The translations under genes and the position numbers were made by a program. From contig OX424562.1 in assembly GCA_949152475.1 (NCBI GenBank), forward strand, positions 1,488,001 through 1,552,000: a stretch of DNA of 64,000 nucleotides, in the 5' to 3' direction. The notes under the pieces are model-generated. The model worked only from the letters and a program-made list of their open reading frames with translations, did no database searches and was not told where the DNA came from. The DNA is from Terebella lapidaria (taxonomy: Eukaryota; Annelida; Polychaeta; Terebellida; Terebellidae). Shown piece by piece: positions 21,701 to 32,500 of the stretch. The first letter of the stretch is position 1. The number at the start of each line of letters is the position of its first letter.

Positions 21701-23271
21701 TCTGGACAGCGGTCAGCGCAAAGACCGTGTTTTGTTTGTGTATCGGCGAGGTATTTCTAGGATAAATAACACCTTTAGGCGCGAGTTATCCGAGATTTAC
21801 CTTAGTGAATGAAAGTTGTATTTTGTCTGTACTTCTTGGACGGTCCCCGAACTATTCTCATGGTTTTGTGAGAAATGAAATGCCATGAATACTTTTCTTG
21901 GGTATAATCTATATACCACACTGGTTTCCATACATGTTTGTGTTTAAGGCTAATGCCGTTGAAACTTTTTTATTTGATGGGTGGTACCCGAGCAACCCCT
22001 TTATATGCCATAATTGAATATAATGAACGAAAAATGTACTCCAATATACTTGCTACGATTGATTGTGACAGGTCAATGTGGCCACTTGAAGATGGCATGA
22101 AAGGAGGCGGCGAGTTCTTCTCGTCAGACATTGATAGCGATATCTTCGCGTATACATATACCAGTATTTGTCCTCCGCTCAATACTCTGTATGTTTATAA
22201 ACGCCACATACATCGATGATCCATATAAATGCGAGGGGTGGAGTAAGGGTCAACAAATCGTGCTCGGCTCTTGCCCAGGACACCCTTCACCTTAAGGGAT
22301 GACCCGCTTGTGAGGGGTCTATAGGACACTTTGTTTACGAAGTAGCGCGCTTCATTGATGCTCGCCAAATAAAATAAAACAAATTCTTTGGTCGTCAGCG
22401 CCCGAGCGTATATGAAGACGAACGCGCGGTTTGATATTACGGTATTCATCTTGTATGTCTGCGAATGGCGCAGGAATAATGTAGGTCCTTCACCATATAC
22501 ACTTGATTGCTTGGAGGGTCTCAAGCGATTTGGATGAGATCTTGCATTGTTAGATTATTTCTTAATGGCCAATTGCGGCACCAAATATATAAAATTGGTC
22601 ATGGCATAAACGTTGCCGTACATCTTGGGAAATAATTGCAGGACTGACTGAACGTATGCTTCTTTCATAATTCATTGCCAGAACAAAACGAAGACGGACC
22701 AGAATGACAGCAAAAACACGATAACATAAAACATCACATTAATCAGGTATAGATCAATGTGTTAATCACGATTACGTAATGTTAGTACTTATTCGTGTTA
22801 TCAGGTAAAAAAGTATACGATCGGCCACAATCACAATTGTGGCTGTCACGATCAATTAATTATGTTCTAGTCAAAGAAAGACGGACAGATCGGCGAAGTA
22901 CAGATTGTGTGACAAACCATTATATATTTGGTCATATCAAACGCTAATATGTGCACGAATCTATCCAACTATCACTATTATTTAATATATGTATTAACGT
23001 ACAGTATTCACTTCACAACACTTGGCTTTCTAAATGGTGGATTGCCTTTACTTTAGATGAGTTGATATGGAGTTGAGCATACATATGATGATATACGTTT
23101 TGAGGTTTCAGCACTGAGGCTTTGTACGATGGTGATCCTGGGTTTACAAGTGAGAGGGAGTGGCTGATTGATAACCTCCATGATATTGAGGCGGGTCTCG
23201 CAGGGTATCACAGCCACCAGATAACGTCCTGGATACATGACGGGAAGCGGTGTTAGTTGCAGCTGCTTACG
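18716..23271. other. Intergenic region between protease and the 675-codon gene
   Basis: The two genes diverge from here, so both promoters lie in it. It is mostly AT-rich and unrecognised. A LINE-type 3' tail (CTCCGACGTTAATTAAAATC) sits near 20,487. A CpG-richer stretch at 21,600-21,760 ends in CGCAAAGACC|GTG, and a TATAAA-like motif is near 22,226. Either might be a distant 5' exon or promoter of the downstream gene; neither is proven. No coding sequence is supported. Confidence 0.45.
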
Positions 23272-25299
23272 ATGGAAACAACAAGGATGACGAGGTATCC
23301 CAACGAACATGATCCCAACAATAACATGCATCCCTTCGTGTCAAAACCCAAACATCAACACAAGAGTGTGTACCCGCACAGTGTTGACAATGTGCTCATC
23401 GCTAAGTCCATGTTGGCGTATAGCAATAAGATGAAGCAGATCTCTCAGAACAGGAACCTCATACCGTTCCTTGGCGGTCGTGCTTACAAAGACTCTGGAG
23501 ACACAAGAAGCAAGGATCCCCAGAAGAAACTACAACCCACGAAGGTTCGACACCCAAACGTCAAACCAACCGAGCTCCTGTCTACTGATGACAGTGCGCC
23601 ACTGAGCGGTTTTCGAGATGGCAGGCCGACCTCAGCAAAGAGTAGAGGAGTGTTCTCGCCAACCAACAACATCTTTGCTCTGCCAAGGAGACCAGCTTCA
23701 GATCCGCTCATGGTGCTCGACAGGTCGCTACATCCATTCAACGGGTACCGGCGCTATGGAGTAGATACAAGTCGGGAGAGAGTGAGCAGACTTAATGGAG
23801 AAACGAACGTTTTAACTTTTGGTGGCAGACACAGTTCAGAGAGGAGGATTTCTGTGACAAGCTTATCAAGTGGATACACTGCCGTCGATCCCTTTCAACA
23901 TTCCCCAGTGCGAATTGGAATAAGTGGCCTTCCAACTGTTACTCTTGCTCCTTTTGAGAACGATATGATCTCGGTGAGTGGCTCTGCTGTAGCCAGTTCA
24001 GCTACAAGGCAGAGAAATGTACCAGAGATTGACTCATCAGATGACGATGATATTAGTCTCCCACTTGCTCATGATGAAGACAACGAGAGCGATACTGATG
24101 ATCTTCCAAATGAAGAGTCTTCCATGAGAAATAATTCAACGTCTTCATCGCAGCTTGACGATCTGACAGATTACCTGACAAGATCGACACCAATTGACCA
24201 AACTGTGCTGAAAAAGCCCAAAGAAACAATGAAAGCTGAGGAAAGTCCTAAAATTAGTACCGAGCTGATCACTGTGAAAGTCATGATGGAAGGACCTCAG
24301 CTATACAGACAATTCCCTCTGAAAGTTGTTGGACAACACTCAACAACATTTCAGACGGAAGCGAAAGTGAAGAGCAAGCCAGTTTTGCCAGCTATTAAAA
24401 CGAAACAAGACAGCAAACCAGTGAAGAAGCCAGTAGCTAAGCCTGTCAAACAATTGGATATGAAGCACAAAGCTACACCGAAAGCTGCAGTTCCCCCTAA
24501 ATCTTCAGACCCAACAGATACGAAACTGAATAATACCAAATGTAGTTCAAGTGTTCAGAGAAAGCAAACGCATGTAGATAGGGCTGAGGGGAAGTCAAAG
24601 GTGAAGTCAAACATTGGACTTTCAACCAACGAAAACCAAAACAAGAAACACATTTCTAATACTGTGATGAAAACCAAAGTGAAAAAGAACAAAATAAACC
24701 ATCGTGACACATTGAACTATAACGCCAGTGAAACGGCGACAAACTCCAGGAATGACAACTCAACCCGCGAGCGTCCCGTTTCCTTTGCAGAAGTTGCAGA
24801 TGAACAGGCCATTACAAAACCCAGAGGTGATGATAAAAACATGTCATCCAGTCTCAAGGACACCACAAACTCGGAAAGAACAGGCTCACCAGCGTCATCG
24901 GAGTCAAGTTCTGATGTGCTAAGTCCCTCGGAAAAAGAAGTGCAACAGGCACATCTTCGACTCTTTGGGAAAAACATTCACGAATCTGAAGTGAAGAAGC
25001 GACTAAAGAAAGCAAATCAGACCGTCGTTGGAATCACTGAGCCAGATTCTACAACTTTACCAACAGATATGTACACCAGCAACAGTAAGACCATTGAGGA
25101 GGACACGAGCGCACCAGTGTCAGCGAAAGCCAACAAGAAAAAGAAGCGCGTTCAGTTTGGGGAGGACATGATCAGGGAGGTCACAAAGATACAGTACCCA
25201 TGGTACTTTGAAGACTCTGCATCAGATGAAGACGATGATGATGAAGAAGATGCGGATGACGATGACGACGATGCAAGTGATGAAGAAGCAGAAGACTAA
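23272..25299 (+). CDS. 675-aa disordered protein with RVQF (PP1-docking) motif and acidic tail
   Basis: A single uninterrupted frame of 675 codons. I start at ATG 23,272 (TTACGATGG context); the frame extends five codons upstream without an ATG, and an AG at 23,262 could be an acceptor for a 5' UTR exon. The protein is rich in Ser, Thr, Lys and Pro with no membrane segment or recognised domain. Conserved-looking ends: N-terminal SVDNVLIAKSMLAYSNKMKQ, an EVQQAHLRLFGKNI segment near residue 555, and a C-terminal KKKKRVQFGEDM. RVQF (residues 626-629) fits the RVxF consensus by which many proteins bind protein phosphatase 1; the last ~30 residues are nearly all Asp and Glu. A regulatory PP1-binding role is inference. 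I do not recognise the family. Confidence 0.85.
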   Translation: METTRMTRYPNEHDPNNNMHPFVSKPKHQHKSVYPHSVDNVLIAKSMLAYSNKMKQISQNRNLIPFLGGRAYKDSGDTRSKDPQKKLQPTKVRHPNVKPTELLSTDDSAPLSGFRDGRPTSAKSRGVFSPTNNIFALPRRPASDPLMVLDRSLHPFNGYRRYGVDTSRERVSRLNGETNVLTFGGRHSSERRISVTSLSSGYTAVDPFQHSPVRIGISGLPTVTLAPFENDMISVSGSAVASSATRQRNVPEIDSSDDDDISLPLAHDEDNESDTDDLPNEESSMRNNSTSSSQLDDLTDYLTRSTPIDQTVLKKPKETMKAEESPKISTELITVKVMMEGPQLYRQFPLKVVGQHSTTFQTEAKVKSKPVLPAIKTKQDSKPVKKPVAKPVKQLDMKHKATPKAAVPPKSSDPTDTKLNNTKCSSSVQRKQTHVDRAEGKSKVKSNIGLSTNENQNKKHISNTVMKTKVKKNKINHRDTLNYNASETATNSRNDNSTRERPVSFAEVADEQAITKPRGDDKNMSSSLKDTTNSERTGSPASSESSSDVLSPSEKEVQQAHLRLFGKNIHESEVKKRLKKANQTVVGITEPDSTTLPTDMYTSNSKTIEEDTSAPVSAKANKKKKRVQFGEDMIREVTKIQYPWYFEDSASDEDDDDEEDADDDDDDASDEEAED

Positions 25300-25960
25300 G
25301 GAATAGTGTGCATGGAAAGAAAAAAAAACTGATTACTATTCACAGACTTCATGTAAATAGGCATGTAGTTTATGTCGGTTAGAACGAAGAAATGGTGCTT
25401 TTCTTTTGTCAAATTTGTACATTTGTATGAATGTATTACACGTACATGTATACTCTATACTGCAGATTTAAAGTTCAGTAATACTCGTTAACAAGCAACA
25501 AATATTATTGTATTTTTTATTATCTCGAGTTTCCTGCAAAGCATATGATGTTCTTTCTTGTACTTTATCTTTATCTTAAACTTTATCGTTTAATGTTTGT
25601 GTTGTGATCTACAGTAATTAAAATGTTTTATTTATTATCATCTTCAGTGCATATACGGTGAAATACTCGTTTGGGGACAATTTATTTTGACGTCTTTGAC
25701 TGCACATTCCAGATAAAAATGTATGCACTGAAAAATTGGTTCGGACATGGAATCTTGGGAAAATGTACTGACACAATTTATCTTTCAAATACTATTCGAT
25801 ACAACCACTAACATGCCACATATGTATACTTCTGCTTGTGTTACAATACGATGCTCTTGGTCAGCTACAACTTCGTGCCTACACTTTCATATAAAACATA
25901 ACGATCCTCATGACCATAAACAAGTCAGCATTAAAACGTATCCGACATAGAGATGACAAA
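25300..25960. other. Convergent 3' regions of the two genes
   Basis: 661 bp separate the two stop codons. Plus-strand ATTAAA at 25,617-25,622 and minus-strand AATAAA (25,681-25,686 on the plus strand reads TTTATT) are candidate poly(A) signals. If both are used, the two transcripts come close to overlapping or do overlap. Confidence 0.45.
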
Positions 25961-26554
25961 CTATAATGACCCATCTCGTACAGCGAAGCTATCACTCAGC
26001 CTGGCTTCCTGTTTTTCGTCGATGAACTCGGTGTTTCCGTGCTCAGTGCCGCTCACGACGTACGAGTAGTCAACCTGCATGTCCACAGACTTCTTCTGAT
26101 CGTCTTTGTAGACTTGCTGGAAACTTTCAAAGAGGTGCCTGTCCAGTCTCATGAAGAAATCGTAGCGCTTAGCTAGGGTCTGCGCCACCCACGACCCGGC
26201 AATGATGCAGAGGAAACTGATGATTGTCGTCATTGTCTTGAAGGGAAACAGGTTCAAGCTGTGCTCCTCGTTGTACCATGGGTATCGGATCAGGGCCGGA
26301 ATACCCAAGAACGCCTCGCCACCAGAGAAACGGAAAAATAGACCAACGAAGAAGCCAAGGAATGAGCCATAGGCGTTAGCCCACGGTAGGTACAAGACAC
26401 AGACGAGTTGTGGAAGCATGATACAGTAGGGGATGTCCACACACAGCATGACTAGAGCCACGATCGACTTGACTGTAATGGCTATAATGGTCGTCATGGC
26501 AGCGACTGCGAGCATGGCCCCGCGCAGCACCCACACTACCTCCCTATCGCCGGC
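25961..26554 (-). CDS. SLC5A7: Choline transporter terminal exon
   Basis: 594 nt including TAG, acceptor TCCCCCAG|GCC in phase 0. It encodes [14 protein letters not shown], then several membrane segments (IALVM.., [40 protein letters not shown]). It ends in a hydrophilic cytosolic tail with acidic and serine-rich stretches, consistent with an endocytosis-regulated CHT tail. Confidence 0.94.
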   Translation of the reverse strand, partial: AGDREVVWVLRGAMLAVAAMTTIIAITVKSIVALVMLCVDIPYCIMLPQLVCVLYLPWANAYGSFLGFFVGLFFRFSGGEAFLGIPALIRYPWYNEEHSLNLFPFKTMTTIISFLCIIAGSWVAQTLAKRYDFFMRLDRHLFESFQQVYKDDQKKSVDMQVDYSYVVSGTEHGNTEFIDEKQEARLSDSFAVRDGSL

Positions 26555-29500
26555 CTGGGGGACAGACAGGGCATGATACTTTTTATACACAGTATTATAA
26601 AACCATATACATTACACGTACTATCCCCACAAGACAAACCCCACCAGTTGCTCACTTACCTTGGAGCCGCGACAGAACTTGGCGCTGATGCTGATCTGTT
26701 TGTCATAACGTAATCTACATGTATTATCTCCACAAGACGAATCCCACCAGTCGCTGACTTACATTGAAGCCGTGACAGAACTTGGCGCTGATGCTGATCT
26801 GTTTGTCATAACGTAATCTACACGTACCATCTCCACAAGACAAATCTCACCAGTCGCTGACTTACCTTGGAGCCGCGACAGAACTTGGCGCTGATGCTGA
26901 TCTGTTTGTCATAACGTAATCTACATGTACCATCTCCATAAGACAAATCTCATCAGTCGCTGACTTACCTTGGAGCCACGACAGAACTTGGCGCTGATGC
27001 TGATCTGTTTGTCATAACGTAATCTACATGTACCATCTCCACAAGACAAATCTCACCAGTCGCTGACTTACCTTGGAGCCACGACAGAACTTGGCGCTGA
27101 TGCTGATCTGTTTGTCATAACGTAATCTACATGTACCATCTCCACAAGACAAATCTCACCAGTCGCTGACTTACCTTGGAGCCACGACAGAACTTGGCGC
27201 TGATGCTGATCTGTTTGTCATAACGTAATCTACACGTACCATCTCCACAAGACAAATCTCACCAGTCGCTGACTTACCTTGGAGCCGCGACAGAACTTGG
27301 CGCTGATGCTGATCTGTTTGTCATAACGTAATCTACATGTACCATCTCCATAAGACAAATCTCATCAGTCGCTGACTTACCTTGGAGCCACGACAGAACT
27401 TGGCGCTGATGCTGATCTGTTTGTCATAACGTAATCTACATGTACCATCTCCACAAGACAAATCTCACCAGTAGCTGACTTACCTTGGAGCCACGACAGA
27501 ACTTCGCACTGATGCTGATCTGTTTGTCATAACGTGACCTACATGCACCCTCCCCACAAGAGAAACCTCACCAGTCGCTGACTTACCTTGGATCTATGAC
27601 AGAACTTGGCACTGATGCTGATCTGTTTGTCATAACGTGATCTACATGTACAATCTCCAAAAGACAAATCTCACCAGTCGCTGACTTACCTTGGAGCTAT
27701 GACAGAACTTGGCGCTGATGCTGATCTGTTTGTCATGACGTGATCTACATGCACCATCCCCCCAAGACAAATCTCAATAGTCTATGATTTACCTTGGAGC
27801 CACGACAGAACTTGGCGCTGATGCTGATCTGTTTGTCATAACGTGACCTACATGTACCATCCCCACAAGACAAATCTCACCAGTCGCTGACTTACCTTGG
27901 AACCACGACAGAACTTGGCGCTGATGCTGATCTGTTTGTCATAACGTAATCTACATGTACCATCCCCACAAGACAAATCTCACCAGTTGCTGACTTACCT
28001 TGGAGTCGCGACAGAACTTGGCGCTGATGCTGATCTGTTTGTCATAACGTGACCTACATGTGCCATCCTCACAAGACAAATCTCACCAGTCGCTGACTTA
28101 CCTTGGAGTCGCGACAGAACTTGGCGCTGATGCAGGTCTGTCTGTTATAACGTGATCTACATGTACCATCTCGACAAGACAAATACCTCCAGTCGCTGAA
28201 TTATTTTGGAGCCATGACAGAACTTGGCCCTGATGCTGATCTGTTTGTCATAACGTGATCTGCATATACCATCCCCACAGACAAATCTCACCAGTCGCTG
28301 ACTTACTTTGGAGCCGGGACAGAACTTGGCACGGACGCTGATCTGTCATAACGTGATCCACATGTAACCACAGACAAATCCCGCAGTTGCTGACTTACCT
28401 TGGAGCCGCAACAGGCCTTGGCACTGACGTTGATTTGTTATAACGTAATTTACATGTACCATCCCCACAAGACAAATCCCACCAGTCGCTGACTTACCTT
28501 GGAGCCGGGACAGAACTTCGCACTGATGCTGATCTGTTTGTCATAACGTGATCAACATGTACCATCCCCACAAGGCAAATCCCCCAGACCGCTGACTTAC
28601 CTTGGAGCCGGGGCAGAACTTCGCACTGATGTTGATCTGTGTGTCATAACGTGATCAACATGTACCATACCCACAAGGCAAATCCCCCAGTCGCTGACTT
28701 ACCTTGGAGCCGAGACAGAACTTCGCACTGATGCTGATCTGTGTGTCATAACGTGATCTACATGTACCATCTCTACGGGACAAATCCCCCCAGTTGCTGA
28801 CTTTCCTTGGAGCCGGGACAGAACTTCGCACTGATGCTGATCTGTGTGTCATAACGTGATCTACATGTACCATCCCCACAAGACAAATCCCACCAGCTGC
28901 TGACTTACCTTGGAGCCGGGACAGAACTTCGCACTGATGCTGATCTGTGTGTCATAACGTGATCTACATGTACCTTCTCTACAAGTCAAATCCCCCCAGT
29001 CGCTGACTTACCTTGGAGCCGTGACAGACCTTGGCGCTGATGCTGATCTTTTTGTCATAACGTGATCTACATGTACCATCTCCACAAGACAAATCTTACG
29101 AGTCGCTGACTTGCCTTGGAGCCACGACAGAACTTGGCGCTGACGCTGTTTCTGAGCGGTTTGTAGACGTTGTAGGCGAACAGGGAGCTGCAGGAGAGGA
29201 TACAGCTGTCTGAGGAGGACATGACGGCGGCGGAGACGGCCCCGAGGCCCACCACCCCGACTGCCGTGGGGGTCAAGAACCTCATGACGAGGGGCAGGGC
29301 CAGCGGGTAGTCACAGGCAGGCATCGGGATCTCGCCGATCTCACGGTAACCTGTCATGTTCCAATCTGTAAAACATTTGAACGTTTTGGTCAAGCTCGTG
29401 CATTAATACCCTCCAATAAGGTCGAAAGTGATAGGCTCTCGTCGCAGTGACATTTCGGACTAATAAGCATCCGATTCCATGAGATCATTGCGTCTTCTCG

Positions 29501-32500
29501 TGGGTGCAATGTGTATCGGGATATGTAGCATAAATGTCATATCAGGTGTACAGTAGAAACTACATTTAACACACTGTCTGCCCTTGATGACGCCAGTGTG
29601 TCTTCGGATAAACTATTTGGTCGGGCTTTGTTTTTATTCCAAAATGTTCTATTTTACGTTTGTTTTTGGTATCATCAAAATCTGACTATTGGTGGTAATA
29701 GATTGATACTTACATTCAAATGCAATTGATCTGTCTACACCATTTTAGTTATTAATTTTTGTTTTCAACACAAACAACTACATGCTCGTTGTCATTAATG
29801 CCCATTACATGTTAAAAGTTCATTACATTTTTTCTATGCAGATGGCCGCGTAATATTTTGTGTCATTCTGTGCATGTCTCGTTGGAATATTCAATTGAAA
29901 CAAGCCATTGACAACAAAACATTGAATATGCCGGTCGAGGTCAAACACGACAGGGTGCAATGGTAAAGACCAAGATGATAAAACTGATATGTTATAGGCC
30001 CTAACGTTAGAAGTGTATACGACGTAAACCAGGTGCGTCCTTACATGTGAAGACTTTCCGTCCCATGGAAGGAAAACCTCAGTGCATGGCTATTTCCTGG
30101 ATATGTAAATACAGGGTGTCTGATACTCCCATGCTTGTTTTATGAGTTTGAACAAGCAGACCATTCGATTATACCGTCGATGTTCGATATAACGCACGCG
30201 TACCCGTTGACGCCGCTATTGCTCCAATGATCACACAAGGGGCGGAGAACACAAGCGCCACAAATGCTGCAGCAATGGACAGCGTCATGGCTTTGTGCGC
30301 CGTACTTTGCGAAAGGGCTCGTTGGAAATATATCTACAAATATACATTATCAACATAAAGTGATGATGAGTATCATAATCTCAGTGTATTGATGGTAATC
30401 GGTTAATGTATACTTTACATAAGACCAGAAACAAAGTAGGCTTATGTCTTTGTTATCACAGTATATGAGTAATAAATTGCCAGACTGAATCAACAGACAT
30501 ATTTTTAATATGATCATCTGGCACTTCACCTGCCACGGAATGGCACCAAAAAACAGCATGAGGCACGTGTCCACATAGCAACCAATCCAGGGTCCTTCTG
30601 GCAGCGTGCCAAGCCAGGAATTCTCACCACGTGCTGTCACGGTTATTGACGTCACAGCTGGGTGCTTCAGGGCAAACGGGATCGTCAGCACCTGATTGGA
30701 TAAAAAAATGAGCGTTATATTCAAATGTGGGGGAAATTGTTGTGGCGATTTCGCCCAACGATCACGGCAGGAGATTCTTTGTAAACACTACTCTTCTTTT
30801 GGCCGCTTCACATTCGAAGCACGTGCGTCGCTTGGTGACGTATTGCCTTTTATCGAACCACTATACTGTAACAATGGTCTTACGTCATCCCTCGTGCCTC
30901 GTGCTTGGGGTTATAAATACTACCAAGCCGCTTTGTGTGTTCGGAGTTGTCTGAGAGCAAACAGAGCGACAGGACGACGGGTGAGCTCAGCCATGAGCTC
31001 CTCGTCCCTTTTCGGCTAGGGAGACCTATAAGGCCTCAGGGACAACTTCCAATAGGGGGCCCAGGAGGGGGACCGTGATGATTCGGGGCTCGTCCCTGTG
31101 ATCACCGGTCTCTCGCCCCGGGATGGTGCGACACAGACTCTGGCAGACAGTCGGACTGTCCAGGGTTCTATCCCTGTGGCAGTGCCGTCGGCGAGGCCGG
31201 CCAGCAATATGCCCACGTGCGCGAGTTCTGTGGTGCCGCTCCCATGGCATCTCAGGCTCCGCACTCGGCTACATTACTGTGGCGATTTTTTATAACTTTA
31301 CATTACCATAAGTAATATATGTTGTAACAAGAGAGTTAATGGTCATCGTTCCAACATCAATAATAATTCTAATCAACTACTTTATCAGCATTTTAATCAG
31401 GATGACCATTCTAATTTGTCGATGAAATTTCGAGTCATAGAAAAAACATATCACCATACTAATAGTCCCTCATTAAGTACACCAACCTGCAAGAAACGAG
31501 AAGAACATTGGATACGTGAACTAGGCACAGCTACACCTTATGGCTGTAACGATAATATCAGTTCAGTGGGAAACCTGACAAGCCCAGGATGCAGTTCTGT
31601 CAATGTAATGAATTTATTTACATCATTTAAACGTAGGAAACGAAGCCATGACATTATAATCGACCATTTTTGCATAATATTTCCTTTGATGGTCTACTCG
31701 AAATATTGAACAACCACTAGGCCTACACTATGTTCGCACTAAATTATTTGCCATACCTCATGTTAAACTTAAAGAACTAGAGGACCAAAGTCCTACCCAC
31801 TATATCATAAATACCAATAGCTACGAATTTCGTCTGTATTCCATTATCATGGATATTGTTTATCATCGGCTTTATAAGCCAACACAGACTTCTGAATATA
31901 TACCACCCAAACGGTCTTTTCTGGAGATAAAATTTGCCAATAAAGGTATTGATGCAATTAACATCAGTAATATATTACATCATAAGTCTGTTCAGTCCCA
32001 GGTATCATCATACTTCACTGACACTGCCGCTCCATCTATATCCTACTCATATACCAAATCTGTTGCTTCCAAGATATTCAACTACAAACAAACATTGGAT
32101 GATTTAGATATTGATGATCTCTTACATAACCCACCCTCCTGTACTTGCATTAACTCTCCGTTCATACACAATCCAGTCGGGCATGTTATTTCAGGCGACC
32201 TCAACATAATGGAGAATGAATCATTGAAAGACATTTTGGCCAAAGGTCCCAAATATAGAGAGCCCACATCGTTTTCATGGAGATACAATTTTAAGTTATT
32301 CATAGATGCCGCCTCTGTGGCGGAGTGGATGGGACCGGTGGCTCTTGAAGCAACGAAGCTCAGAGGCGGTAGGTGACGCGGGTTCGATCCCCGTCACCGG
32401 CACAAAGTAGGTGGAGTTTTCATCCTGGCAACGCAAAGGTTTCTCCATTCGAATGTGCTTCCCAAATTCTAAATTGTCACCCGACGGGGGATGGGGAAGA

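Noticed and set aside
23257..23271. Upstream non-ATG start for the 675-codon gene
   Set aside because: The extension starts at TTG; the ATG at 23,272 has a purine-rich context and is the natural eukaryotic start.
31016..31311. Several overlapping GC-rich open frames
   Set aside because: Open in most frames because of high GC; none resembles a protein, so they are described only as a promoter-like segment.
32310..32400. A functional tRNA gene
   Set aside because: A and B boxes are present, but the acceptor stem does not pair and the sequence continues into a SINE body with target duplications.
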